NCBI RefSeq assembly: GCF_000234665.1 | Contig: NC_018332.1 | Coordinates: 1-64,000 of the forward strand | DNA length: 64,000 nt | Reading direction: 5' to 3' | DNA from: Leishmania mexicana MHOM/GT/2001/U1103 | Lineage: Eukaryota; Euglenozoa; Kinetoplastea; Trypanosomatida; Trypanosomatidae | In this document: positions 8,308-18,334 of the stretch, one piece after another | How the letters are laid out: each line of letters begins with the position of its first letter | Numbering within the stretch: position 1 is the stretch's first letter | Made by a program: the position numbers and the translations under genes | The notes under the pieces: model-generated | The model's input: only the letters and a program-made list of their open reading frames with translations | The model's database searches: none | What the model was told of the DNA's origin: nothing

Positions 8308-11058
8308 ATGCCGCCTCCACCCAAAGGGCCGGTATCCGGTTTTGCAGCTGCTGCAAAGGTCCTTTTCGACTCTGCCCAGCGTGTTGGCGCAGTTCAGCCG
8401 CTGGAGCACAGTACCAAGGAGTACGCGCAGCAGCTCAAGAAGATCCAGTCTCATAGCAAGAAGAGAGGAGGCTCTCTGGGTGGGGTTTCGTATAGGGTGG
8501 CGGAGTTCTTGGCGGCAAAGCGACCACCCACTCCTCAGCAAGCTCCCTCTGGACCACTCAAAGGGCGGACGATCGCGAAGAAGGTGCCACTGATTGAGAT
8601 TCCTTCTATCCCAGCAAAGGCGACTGCAGAAAAGCATCCGACCACGGAAAGAGAGACACGCCCGCCGCTTGAGCTGCCCCCGAGCTTGAGGTCGCTGTTT
8701 GTCACCAAGACGGGGCCGAGCACGGTGTCGGCACCACCACCACCGCCACCGCCTACGCATCTTGCGACAGAGTCCGCGCCGCCAGCTTCAACTCCTGTCG
8801 AGGAGGTGTTTATCACTGAAGACAAGCCCGTTTTCGAGGTTCGCCAGCAAGTGACGCCACAGCCAGCACCGGAGGCCGTTGTTCAGACATCTGTTGTGTC
8901 TGCAGCGCCTCAGGATGGTTTGATAGCTGCCCGTAAACCGAAGCCGGTGATTAGTATTCCCATAGCCGCGGTCGGCGCCACCGTTGTGGAAACGGCGGGG
9001 GATGTAGCGGCTGGTGATTCTGCGCCGGACGCCGCGGCGGCGACGGCGGCAACAGGGCTTTCGGTGGATGTGTGGGAACAGCAGCGCGAGCGGGAGCTTG
9101 AGCGGCTGCAGAAAAAGCACGAGGAGGAGGAGCAGCGGCGCCTGACGTTGGCGCGAGAGCAGGAGCATCAAACGCTCGGCAAGGAGTGGGTGATGCGCCA
9201 CACTTACAAAGTGTCTTTTGAGGCGGAACCTACTGTGGGCGGCAAGCTATTGCGCGAGTTGTTCGCCGCAGATTCCGCTGCCGCAGCTCTTTCGACGTTT
9301 CGGAAAATGATTGATGCCGGCGCCCGGGCGTCAGCGCTGCTGCCGGCCGGTCTTGCGTCTGTCGCCTACAGCATTCGGTCGGCACACCCCGCCGAGCGGC
9401 TCGACCTCAGGCGCGATCTTCTCGACGCAGTAGGGAAGGCGAAGCTTCCTGACCATGTGATGCGGAAGGCACACTTACTGGTCTCTGGCGGCACAGACTT
9501 CTTGGCGGCGTTCGGTGCTTTGACGGAAGCGGAGAAGCAGCGCCTGGACAGCCGAATCATTGTGAAAGCACTCCAGGTCCTCGTGTGGAGTGAGCGGTGG
9601 GAAGAGGCGCTCAAGCTCGCCAAGGAAAGTCGCTCTAACTTCCGTAGCGGGAGCGAGGTGGTGGACCTAACCTTGCTGAGGGCAAGTCAGCTGTTGGAGG
9701 AGGGACCACGCAAAGAGGTGGTTGCCTACGCTTCTCGGAGTCTCACGGAGAGCGGGCGCATGGGTGCGCGCGCAAAGCTTCTCATCGCTAGCGCCGAAAG
9801 GGGCACGTATCGCCGTACGTTGCTGAGGCAGCTGACAGCGTCGTCGGATGTCGACGAGAGCGTCTACGCAGAGCTTATTGTGCGCTCGGACAAAAGCCAA
9901 ACAGAGGGGCTCTTGGCCGAGATGGCTGCCAGGGGGCTCAACAACGAAGATCCTGTGGTGCTCGGCGCTGTCGCTATGAAGGCGCTCAACAGTGATGCAC
10001 CGGCGGACGTCTTCAAGGAGATTTATCGACAAGTTGCCATGATTGGTCTCCTACCAATTCACATCCGCGTTGCTACGATGACAGCCGCGCTTCATCCGAC
10101 GGAGGAGGTGCTGCGGCAGGCGATTGAGGTGGTGCAGATGGTCGCTCCAGCGGCTCGCAGCCCGGGGCTGCGCAAACTTTTGCCCATTCTCTACCAGCAG
10201 AACATGATGAAGGAGATTGTGCAGTTGGCGGACTCGACAAACGAGGCGGTGCCCGTGGCGAAGCTGATGCCGCGTGCCGTGGCTTTCGTGAATGAGGCAC
10301 TTCTGAAGGTAGGGCGTGAGCCGCTGAGCGATGTGCGTGTCAGCGACATTGGCTTCTCGCGCATGAGCGAAGGCGCAGCTGCCAGTCCGTCCAGTACGTT
10401 ATATGAGCAGACGGCAAGCGTGATTGCCGACATATCTGGTCTGACGGAGAAAATGCTTCTCTATGCAAAGGAGCGGCAATGGTCTAAAGCACTAGAGGTT
10501 GTGAATGGACTGCCCACCGTCATCAAGGCTGAGCCGTCAGCGGTGACCCTGCTTTACAATTGTGCCTTGGGCGCTGCGGTGGAACACCCAGAGACGGTCA
10601 AAGATATCTACGCCCTGATGACTACTCGTAGGGTGAAGGTGAACACGACAACGGTCAACACGGTGCTAAGTAGCCTAAGCAAATCATCGCGGTGGCAGGA
10701 GGCCATCGATTTCTTTGAGACCACATCTCTCCAGCAGCGAGACAACAATACGTACCTCGTCCGCTTTGCTCTGCTTGGAAAGCAGAATCTGTGGAAGCAG
10801 GCGATTGAAGCCTACGACGAGACGCGCGCGGCCATCCCGAAACTGCCTGCTGCCATGTTTTCTCTCATCATCAGTACGACAAGTGGGCACGACTGGCATG
10901 CGACTTTACGAGTTTTTCAGGACATGTTGAAGTCGTACGGCTCTGGTGTGAAGGAAAGCGTCGTGACACAGGTGATTCGCTGCCTGGAGAAGAACGGCAA
11001 GACAGCTGAGATTGCAAAGCTGGAAAAGGAACTGGCAAAGCGGAAGAAGAAGAAGTGA
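8308..11058 (+). CDS. Large PPR/TPR-like helical-repeat protein
   Basis: Encodes 916 residues from the ATG at 8308; in-frame codons further upstream fall in the pyrimidine tract. Residues 1-250 are low-complexity, rich in Pro/Ala/Thr/Val, with a run of seven prolines near residue 147. A charged coiled-coil segment follows (about 255-290, rich in Glu/Gln/Arg). The remainder is a long array of amphipathic helix pairs. The last ~200 residues carry PPR-like pairs such as YNCALGAAVEHPETVKDIYA and WQEAIDFFETTSL. PPR-rich proteins in trypanosomatids mostly act on mitochondrial RNA or in mitoribosomes. The N-terminus here is not a classic presequence, so location is uncertain. The C-terminus is a lysine tail (KRKKKK). 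No enzymatic motif is seen. Confidence 0.85.
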   Translation: MPPPPKGPVSGFAAAAKVLFDSAQRVGAVQPLEHSTKEYAQQLKKIQSHSKKRGGSLGGVSYRVAEFLAAKRPPTPQQAPSGPLKGRTIAKKVPLIEIPSIPAKATAEKHPTTERETRPPLELPPSLRSLFVTKTGPSTVSAPPPPPPPTHLATESAPPASTPVEEVFITEDKPVFEVRQQVTPQPAPEAVVQTSVVSAAPQDGLIAARKPKPVISIPIAAVGATVVETAGDVAAGDSAPDAAAATAATGLSVDVWEQQRERELERLQKKHEEEEQRRLTLAREQEHQTLGKEWVMRHTYKVSFEAEPTVGGKLLRELFAADSAAAALSTFRKMIDAGARASALLPAGLASVAYSIRSAHPAERLDLRRDLLDAVGKAKLPDHVMRKAHLLVSGGTDFLAAFGALTEAEKQRLDSRIIVKALQVLVWSERWEEALKLAKESRSNFRSGSEVVDLTLLRASQLLEEGPRKEVVAYASRSLTESGRMGARAKLLIASAERGTYRRTLLRQLTASSDVDESVYAELIVRSDKSQTEGLLAEMAARGLNNEDPVVLGAVAMKALNSDAPADVFKEIYRQVAMIGLLPIHIRVATMTAALHPTEEVLRQAIEVVQMVAPAARSPGLRKLLPILYQQNMMKEIVQLADSTNEAVPVAKLMPRAVAFVNEALLKVGREPLSDVRVSDIGFSRMSEGAAASPSSTLYEQTASVIADISGLTEKMLLYAKERQWSKALEVVNGLPTVIKAEPSAVTLLYNCALGAAVEHPETVKDIYALMTTRRVKVNTTTVNTVLSSLSKSSRWQEAIDFFETTSLQQRDNNTYLVRFALLGKQNLWKQAIEAYDETRAAIPKLPAAMFSLIISTTSGHDWHATLRVFQDMLKSYGSGVKESVVTQVIRCLEKNGKTAEIAKLEKELAKRKKKK

Positions 11059-11791
11059 ATCTCTCCTCTGTGATGGAGGTTCGGCTGCGTCTTGACGTGC
11101 TCAGGAGTCATGGAGCGCATCACATGCTTTCTAGTGATTTTGTGGGTGTACGTGAGTTCCGAATCGTCGTTTTCTCACATTGCACCGAGAGTTTTTTTTT
11201 CTCGCTGCGTTGACGCATGCGTTATCGGCGCCTTTTTTTTCGACGCATGTTAGGGTCACCCTGTCCTTGCTGACGATACGGTAGGAGAAAAACAAACTGG
11301 TTATTGGTGGCGCGGGGATGGTGTACTGATCGATGTGGTGTGAACTCACCAGGTGGTTGAATGTTGTTTCTGAGGTGGTGCGTGGCCGATGCTTCGATAG
11401 GCGAAGAAGCGGCGCGAGGAGTAGCCGAAGCAATGGAGGCTGTGCTTTCTCTCGCTGCTTCACTCACTACCACACAAGGTTGCGCGTGTCATGCGAATAC
11501 CTGTGTGTGTTTGTTAATGGGATGAATTGTTGCTCATGACTGCATTTCCCCCTCGGCACGCTCTCGTTCGACATTCAATGCTATTGTTTTCCCTTTTTTC
11601 ACTACCTTCAGCTTTTCCTCACCTATCCCTTTCTCTTTTGCGTGTATTTTGTGTTGTGCGGCGGCTCTCACATGGCTGCGTGATTGGTTTGCGTGCGTGT
11701 GAGTGTGCCGGTTCAGAGTGCAATGGTTTTCGAGATAGGAGGTGCACTCAAAGTTTCTTATAGAGTATCAGCAGCATCCCTCGTCTCGAAA
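11059..11791 (+). promoter_or_regulatory. Spacer with strong pyrimidine tract before DRC2
   Basis: No gene seen. T runs occur around 11190-11240. The main tract is 11580-11650. The AG choice decides the DRC2 start: an ATG at 11723 also lies in frame, but the Lys/Gly-rich DRC2-type N-terminus begins at 11792. Confidence 0.55.
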
Positions 11792-13330
11792 ATGCCGGTC
11801 GCCAAGAAGGGTTCCAAGAGAGGCGGCCGGAAGAAGTTACTTAGCGATGTCGAGCTCGAGCGGATACGCGCAGAGGAGTCGGAAAGACGGTGTCGGCAGC
11901 TGATGTTGTTGCAGAGTCGCCTGCGCGAGGTGGTCGCGGAAGAGAAGGAGATGTCAAATGCCGTCTCTGGCGCCATCGATTCCCGCTGGATACGCTTTCT
12001 GCGTGAGTGCAAACAGCGGGAGCTGGTGGCCGAAATCGATGTACTACGGCGAACGTTTGAGGCAACGCTGGACAGAAAGGAGGGCTTTTCCACGACGCTT
12101 CTAGAGGAGCTGAGTGTGGCGGAGGAGCAGTGCATGCACGCCTGTCGTTCTCACATGGACGTTGTCAGCTCTCTGCTTCAGCTGCACGCGGCGCGCACGA
12201 AGGACATGGAGGCAGATCTCGACGCCAACGTTGTGGAGATGCAGCAAGACTTCGAGTATGAGAGGGCCGAGCTGGAGCGGAAGCACATGATTGAAATGGA
12301 CGACCTGCGCCTGATTCTGGACAACATGGCGGCCGAGGCGGAGATGTTGGAGAAGAAGCTGCAGGAGGAAACGTCTGAGGGCCACGAAACGGCTGCCGAG
12401 AAGATGGAGGAGGCAATGAGGGAGATGGAAGCAGACCTTAACAAGGTTGAGGATGGTCTCCGTGGTGAACTGGATTCACGCTACAAGAAGTTCATGTCCA
12501 CCGCGCAGGCAAACATGAAGGAGTACACGGCGAAGTGTAAAGAGGACCAGGAGACGACGGAGCGTATTGCCGCCCAGCTGCGCAAGATTGAAAAACTGCA
12601 AGGCAGCGTCTCCTCGTGGCGCACCAATATCGCTCGTAACGCAAGAGAGTGGGAGGGTCGCAACGCGGCTATCCAGGCCGAGCGGGACGCAACACTGCGT
12701 CACCTGAAGAAACTGAAGGATAAGATGCAGCGGTGGAGGGAGCTGCAATCTAAAGCACTCGTCGAACTTGTGAAGGAGGCGAACGCGACCGAGGAGGCGC
12801 TGCAGGCGACCTCGAAGCGAGCGGTGCGTCTTCTGCGGCTAGTGGAGCTGTGCAGGCCGCTGGAGACGGAGCGAGAGCAGGTTTTGTTGCACGAGGCGAA
12901 CATTTCATCTGCGGCAGTCGAGGCGGAAACAAAGCGGCGTGTTGCCGCTGAGAGCTCTGGGAACGCACAGGAGGATGTCCTGTCAGGCAGGGACGCCGCA
13001 CCAGCTGCGAATGAGCAGTGGCTGTCGCTGGACCGCTTCTGGGTGAAGCACAACAAGGTGGTCCTGGACAATGCGGCGTTGACGCAGGAGCGCTTTCTTT
13101 TGGAAGAGGAGAACCGAGGATTGCAGGGGGTTCTCAAGGAGTACTTAGATGACGTGTCCATTAGCGATCAGGTGATGCGCCAGAGCAACACCCTTCTTCT
13201 CACACAGGCCGCCAGCCGCAACGTTGTCCAAGCCGCCAACGCGAGTGACAGTGTCGGTGTGAGAGGCTACAATGTCATCGAAGGAAACAAATTCGTAAAC
13301 GACCAGAGTCGTCAAGCCATCAATCGCTAG
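11792..13330 (+). CDS. DRC2: Dynein regulatory complex subunit 2 (CCDC65-like)
   Basis: Encodes 512 residues, almost entirely coiled coil, similar in length to CCDC65/FAP250. Family hallmarks seen are a basic Gly/Lys N-terminus, the early block SRWIRFLRECKQRELVAEID, the central KIEKLQGSVSSWRTNI and the late block LDRFWVKHNKVVLDNAAL followed by LKEYLDDVSISDQVM. A C-terminal YNVIEG tail also matches DRC2. The protein is part of the nexin-dynein regulatory complex, which links outer doublets in motile axonemes and controls dynein activity. It therefore points to a flagellated organism. The start at 11792 was preferred over the in-frame ATG at 11723 because the conserved part begins there. Confidence 0.9.
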   Translation: MPVAKKGSKRGGRKKLLSDVELERIRAEESERRCRQLMLLQSRLREVVAEEKEMSNAVSGAIDSRWIRFLRECKQRELVAEIDVLRRTFEATLDRKEGFSTTLLEELSVAEEQCMHACRSHMDVVSSLLQLHAARTKDMEADLDANVVEMQQDFEYERAELERKHMIEMDDLRLILDNMAAEAEMLEKKLQEETSEGHETAAEKMEEAMREMEADLNKVEDGLRGELDSRYKKFMSTAQANMKEYTAKCKEDQETTERIAAQLRKIEKLQGSVSSWRTNIARNAREWEGRNAAIQAERDATLRHLKKLKDKMQRWRELQSKALVELVKEANATEEALQATSKRAVRLLRLVELCRPLETEREQVLLHEANISSAAVEAETKRRVAAESSGNAQEDVLSGRDAAPAANEQWLSLDRFWVKHNKVVLDNAALTQERFLLEEENRGLQGVLKEYLDDVSISDQVMRQSNTLLLTQAASRNVVQAANASDSVGVRGYNVIEGNKFVNDQSRQAINR

Positions 13331-14114
13331 CCACTAGTGAGAGTCTTTCGCTTGGTGGAAAGGAAATGGGGAAGGAAAACGCGACAGAGTTCCCTCTTTG
13401 GGCCCTGTTATCGGATCTGTCTACATGGATCTCCGGCTGCTCGTGTTCTCGCTTGCATTCATTTTGTTTTTGTGTATGTGTGTGAGGAGGGATCTTTTCG
13501 TTGGAAGCCCTGACGATGCGTGTGTGCGATGTAAAGAGTGCCACACGGACGCTGTGTGCGCGATATCTGGTATCACGTGGTTTTCTTTTTGTGCTATGGA
13601 TGTATAGCTTGATTGCCAGCTGTAGTTTCTTCAAAGTATAAAACGAGTAAAGGTATTAGCCGCCGCGCATGCGTACAAGGAACCCCTGCGACTTGTCCTG
13701 GCCTTCTCAGCGCTGTTTCTCTGATGTCCTGCTATAGCAGAGCATGGCTACAAGCTTACGTACATTGCGCACGAGACAAGAGTAGCGGCGAGTGAGTATG
13801 CTGTCGTCGGCTTTGCTGTGCCCTCGTTACTCACCATGAACGTCATTTTTACACCTCAATCGCTTTCCCCTTCTTTATACTCCTGCTGCTGTTTACCGTT
13901 GTTCGCCTTCGATGGATGTTTGCTTTTCTGATCTTAGTTTCCCCCACCGTTTGAATGCGTTGTTCTCCCGCCCGCCCCACGTTTTGAGGCTCACTCCCAC
14001 CGGTACTCTCGCTAGCTTTTTTCGTGTGTGGGAGTCCTGATTGAGACGGACCGCGAATCACCCGGTTTGGCCGCTAGTTTTTTTGCGACTCGTCTTTTGC
14101 GTGTTCGCGCCCCA
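13331..14114 (+). promoter_or_regulatory. Spacer between DRC2 and the FIST-like gene
   Basis: No gene seen. Pyrimidine-rich stretches occur at 13845-13900 and 13920-13990 and can supply the acceptor for the next gene. Confidence 0.5.
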
Positions 14115-15572
14115 ATGCGCCGCCTGGCCCGACGTACACTTACCTCGCTGGTGCTGGCTGGTGCTCGCCGATGGATTGAATCGCAGGAACCGTGCACGCC
14201 AGATGCGATTCGAGAACTGTTGCAGCGGGCGGAGAAGGAGCAAGAGAGGCGTGAGCTCGCTGTCGACCAGCGCAAGGTGGTGTTTACCGCCGCCAGTAGC
14301 GGGGACCATCGTTCCCGCATCGCTGCCGCTGAGGCGTTTGACGTGGCGGCGGCGGGGCTTCCGCGGCCGCCGAACTTTTGTTATATGAACGTTTCGGTGG
14401 ACTACGCCTGTATGGTGGATGCACCTGAGGTCGTCTGGTTTAACATGTGCAAGGTGAATGGCTTCACCCCGTCCTCGGTGAAGGCTGGCACCGTGCACAT
14501 GCTAGGAGGGATGGTGTGCCATCAGCGCCTGGGCGGGGGGTTCATTCAGGTGATTCTTGGCTGCATTCCAGACTTGGAAATGGAGTCGTTCACGTTCGAT
14601 GCTATTCCGGACAAGGACGAGATCGCAGCGCCAGGCCGAGCGCCGCCAGCGGTGGCATTTGCTATGCTTGACACGGGTCTTGCACTCCAGTACGAGCAGG
14701 TACTCTCAGCGCACCTCAGCACTCTGAGCAGCTCACTCGGCAGGGAATGCCCTTTGGTTGGTGGACTCTACCCTCCTGTTGGCAGTGTGACCGGTGGAGG
14801 AGACCCGAGTGGTAAGGTGGAGGACTCTATCTTTTTCATCAATGACCGTGTTTATAGAGGCAGTGCGGCTGCTGTTGTGCTGCGCAGCAAGCTCTTGAAG
14901 GCACACACAGCGAGTGTGGTTCCGTCGATTTCCCTCGGCAGCGCCAGTGTAACTGACGTCGCGTGCGAGGGTGGTGTTGTGACGGTACGAGCGCTGAACA
15001 ACCGGCCTGCCACGGAGGTTGTCAAAGAGCTGTACTCGCTGCCTGAGATTGCGGAGAAGCCGAGTAAGGTGTTCCTTGGCCTGAGACACGGCGACGTGCA
15101 TGTGCCGGTTTCGTTTGTGGGGCATCCCGATAGGGGTGAGCTCAGTTTTTCACTTCCTCCGGGAATCTCTCTAGACCAAAGCGACACTGTTGATTTCCTC
15201 GTAGATGACGCAGAACTGGACACGGAAATGGCCGCAAGCCTCTTGATCAGCATGGAAAAACGCATTGCACCGATATTTGTCGAGAAGGACATCAATGTGG
15301 CGCGCGAGGCGCGTCGTAACATTGTGGCATCCTCGACGGCGGCATTTCACTTCTCCCACGGCGGACTGAATACCATCGCTAAACCGGAAGTCCCCGTCGT
15401 TAGCTTGGGCAGCGCTGGTGCGATCTTCGCGCCATCAATTTTGCAGCGCTGTGTGGGTCGCTCGTGCCCGAACGCTGGCTTTTTCTCTCCCGGCCAGGTG
15501 GCGGCAGTGGCGGATCTCACATCCATCTTTCCGCGGTCTAGCACCTACTGCTTTGTGCAGGGAACGGAGTAG
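14115..15572 (+). CDS. FIST-domain-like sensory protein (tentative)
   Basis: Encodes 485 residues from the ATG at 14115. The first 20 residues are basic, acid-free and Leu/Ala-rich (MRRLARRTLTSLVLAGARRW), as in a mitochondrial or peripheral targeting signal. The middle contains CPLVGGLYPPVGSVTGGGDP followed by IFFINDRVYRGSAAAVVL. This matches the FIST_N pattern, where a PVVGG-like strand precedes a strand ending in A-VVL. The C-terminal third has FIST_C-like strands, and the end GRSCPNAGFFSPGQVAAV resembles the FIST_C terminal block around a Cys and a GFF turn. FIST domains are mostly bacterial small-ligand sensors (proposed amino-acid binders). An upstream in-frame extension exists but is not ATG-initiated. 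Confidence 0.75.
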   Translation: MRRLARRTLTSLVLAGARRWIESQEPCTPDAIRELLQRAEKEQERRELAVDQRKVVFTAASSGDHRSRIAAAEAFDVAAAGLPRPPNFCYMNVSVDYACMVDAPEVVWFNMCKVNGFTPSSVKAGTVHMLGGMVCHQRLGGGFIQVILGCIPDLEMESFTFDAIPDKDEIAAPGRAPPAVAFAMLDTGLALQYEQVLSAHLSTLSSSLGRECPLVGGLYPPVGSVTGGGDPSGKVEDSIFFINDRVYRGSAAAVVLRSKLLKAHTASVVPSISLGSASVTDVACEGGVVTVRALNNRPATEVVKELYSLPEIAEKPSKVFLGLRHGDVHVPVSFVGHPDRGELSFSLPPGISLDQSDTVDFLVDDAELDTEMAASLLISMEKRIAPIFVEKDINVAREARRNIVASSTAAFHFSHGGLNTIAKPEVPVVSLGSAGAIFAPSILQRCVGRSCPNAGFFSPGQVAAVADLTSIFPRSSTYCFVQGTE

Positions 15573-16159
15573 GACAGGCTGTGTGGCAGTGGCGTGCGTG
15601 TATGTAGTGACTTGTTAGGCGGTTGCTTTTCAAGAAAGAAGCACATTACTTGTCTCTATCTGACCTACTGGCACGTGCACGTTCAGGTACTTTGGTCTTG
15701 TTTCCACGCTGGTACTAGTCTGTCTTCACAGGTGGTCATTGACCTAGAACTTTATGCATCATCTAGACGAGGGCGCATGCATGGATGTGCTAGCAAGGCG
15801 AACGTTTGCTTCTCTTCAAGGGCCTCTCTGACACGTAGCAGTGACTGTTATGCTTGCTCTACTTGTTTAGTTCAGGGCTGGTCGACCGTTTTCTTTATTT
15901 GAGCCTGCGAAGAGGTTGTGGTTGACGGACCTGGAGATGCGGGGGGCTGGCGAAGCGCCGTGCCTCTTCTGGCCGACCCTTCGACAGCGGCGAACATGGT
16001 TGCATGCTTTCGGCTCTTCTGACGGCTACGTGCAGCTTGTATTCTTTGTTTCCTCCACACTTCAACTCTGTTACGGCGGGCGGCGGTGCTCACACGCACA
16101 AGAAATGATCCACTTGCAGCGATTGTACCCAGAACCCGCGTCTCGCAAACATAATAGGT
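15573..16159 (+). promoter_or_regulatory. Spacer with weak acceptor signals
   Basis: No gene seen. A short C/T-rich run at 16040-16070 and AG at 16101-16102 are the best acceptor candidates for the next gene. Confidence 0.45.
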
Positions 16160-17725
16160 ATGTCTTCCTCTACAAGACATGAATTGAGGCGCTCAGCCTC
16201 CAGCATCGCGACCGAGCTCTGGTCTCCTGATGAATTGTACAAGGCCGATCCCCAGGTCGATATTTTGCAGCCGATTTTGAAGACTCTCGAAGTGGACTCC
16301 GGGCGCTTTTACGCGTTCCGTCTGTCACTGGTGCTGGCGCCGTTTGAGGCGCTTGAGAGGTACCGGGCCCCAGAAGGCGAGGGCACCGATCTTCTCGCCG
16401 ATGACAGTGACCTCGACGTGACGTGCACGGAGATGCGGTGGGACGGGCGACCAGATGTGAGCACAACGGGCATCATCGCTGAACAGTGCAAGGCAACGTC
16501 ATGGCTCCGCTTCTCGAGCACTCTCTCGCGGCGAGTGTTTGTTGTCGATCGCTCTGCGGCGCACGTGCAGACGCTCGTTGCAGCGCTGCGCTACTCGTTC
16601 TCTCATCTCTTGTTTCCAGCAGACTCGGAGATGTGCGAGGGGACGTGCACTGTACTGTTCCAGTTCATCGTGCACCATTGGTCGAGGCTCTCGGGATTTC
16701 TTCCTTTGCTGTACTTTCTTTTCGAGATTCAGGAGCGCGCCTTCTCGGCGTTTTACAAGCAGCTGGGTAGCCTGGTTCAGGCGAGGGTGAACAGCGATAT
16801 CGCTGCGTGTGACACCCTCAAGCCGAAAAAGAGTGGGAAGTTGTTCTCGTGGTTTTCATCAAAGCCAAAGGAAGCCGAGCTCGGCGTGAGCGACAAGCTG
16901 GAGATCATCGACTCTCTCAAGTCGATGCTACCGCCGACCTTTGAAAAACGGTACATGCTTGCCCTCGTGAATCATGAACACTTGGGAAAGATGCAGCTCT
17001 TCTGTCGGGAGTATGTGGGCTCCCTGAAGGGAGAGGCATCCACGTATCAGGCGTTCGCGGAGGGCTTCGCTGCTCACCCGCTCACCTCGAGCCCTATCAA
17101 GGGGTGGTATCCAACGAGCGCTCTGGAGGCTCTGGGAAAAGAGAACGCTGCTGTAAAGAAAACGATGGCCTCGGTGCAGCGGTTCGCGTTGCGCAAGAGC
17201 TCTCTCGCGAACGAGTTTGTTCTTCCGTATCTAAAGGCTATATCGGAGTGCGAGTGGGAAATCGGCATTATCGCACACTCACTCGTGGCTTTCTACGAGG
17301 ATCTGATGATGCGTGCAAAGAGGCTAAGCGAAAACACGATGCTGTTGTCCGGAGAGGTACCCCTGCCGCCGGGGTGTGAGACTTCCACGCGGCCAGAGAG
17401 CCTGGAAAAAGCCCGCGAAGTAAATCAGCGGTTTGCATTGGAGTTCTCCAATATGAAGCAGCAGTTCGACGCGGAGGTAGCACACGCGGAGGCGGCGATA
17501 AAGACACGCACGAGGCGTCTCTGCATTCTCTGCGGGAGTGTGGTGAAGGCGATAGCTTCTTGCGCGGACGTAGAGTACGACGAAGAGTACTTGTCTCCAC
17601 TTGCCCCACCACTGCCTGACGACGTCACCGACGACTGCTTCGCGTCTCAATCACTCAACGGGTGCCTTGGTGTCGTGGAGGGGCAGGAGGAATCCAGCTA
17701 TACCATGGACCGTGAGGGAGCCTAG
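16160..17725 (+). CDS. Conserved hypothetical protein, helical, possibly BAR/sorting-nexin-like
   Basis: Encodes 521 residues. I do not recognise the family with confidence. The N-terminus is Ser-rich. Residues ~45-165 look globular and mixed alpha/beta. Residues ~165-480 are mostly long amphipathic helices, including FLPLLYFLFEIQERAFSAFY and, late, NQRFALEFSNMKQQFDAEVA. The C-terminal tail is acidic (DVEYDEEY, then an Asp/Glu/Ser-rich end). Order and length would suit a membrane-binding domain followed by a BAR-type helical bundle as in sorting nexins, but no PX signature such as RR-Y-S-DF is seen. There is no signal peptide or obvious membrane span. The ATG at 16160 is a clear start. Confidence 0.8.
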   Translation: MSSSTRHELRRSASSIATELWSPDELYKADPQVDILQPILKTLEVDSGRFYAFRLSLVLAPFEALERYRAPEGEGTDLLADDSDLDVTCTEMRWDGRPDVSTTGIIAEQCKATSWLRFSSTLSRRVFVVDRSAAHVQTLVAALRYSFSHLLFPADSEMCEGTCTVLFQFIVHHWSRLSGFLPLLYFLFEIQERAFSAFYKQLGSLVQARVNSDIAACDTLKPKKSGKLFSWFSSKPKEAELGVSDKLEIIDSLKSMLPPTFEKRYMLALVNHEHLGKMQLFCREYVGSLKGEASTYQAFAEGFAAHPLTSSPIKGWYPTSALEALGKENAAVKKTMASVQRFALRKSSLANEFVLPYLKAISECEWEIGIIAHSLVAFYEDLMMRAKRLSENTMLLSGEVPLPPGCETSTRPESLEKAREVNQRFALEFSNMKQQFDAEVAHAEAAIKTRTRRLCILCGSVVKAIASCADVEYDEEYLSPLAPPLPDDVTDDCFASQSLNGCLGVVEGQEESSYTMDREGA

Positions 17726-18334
17726 ACGCAGCGACCCGCTCGCTAGGAAAATGAACCAATCAAAGAAAACCGTGCCGCCTTTTTTCCCTTCGCTGATGGA
17801 AAAACCCGTCTGCTAGCTGATGCGATTCTGTCTCTCTCTCTCTTCATCGTATCTATCCTCTTGTTTTGTTGCATTTGCATATGCAGCGCGTGCCGTCGGC
17901 GGGGGCACGACTCCGCTTCTACGTGGTGCCAGCATTCCCATGGAATGTGCAGCATGCGCTGCAGATTTATGTTCTCGGCTTTTCTTCTCTGCATTGTGCC
18001 CCAGGCTCGAGTAGGCAAAGAACTGCTTGGGAGTATGAAAACATTCTCCCTGTGCTCCTCCATTCCTTTTCCCCTTGCCTGACCGACAGTAATGAGCGCA
18101 CAGGTGCGCCTCGCATGCGCGCATTTCACGCTTGTCACAGCTGCGAATACTACTTGGACCCTCTTTCCTTACTCTTATTCACCGCCGCTCCCACGATCGA
18201 ACTGTTATGCGCAACGATCAGCGCTGGGTGAGCCGACGTAGATTATAGTGTTTGGGAGTGTCTCTGCGACTGAGGCGCACAGGGATATATACGCGTAGCA
18301 AGCATTTCATGTAGAGCACATCTGCCCTCTCGTC
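17726..18334 (+). promoter_or_regulatory. Spacer before the large channel-like gene
   Basis: No gene seen. A (TC)n-like run lies at 17830-17865 and a C/T tract at 18160-18200, with several AGs after it. Confidence 0.45.
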
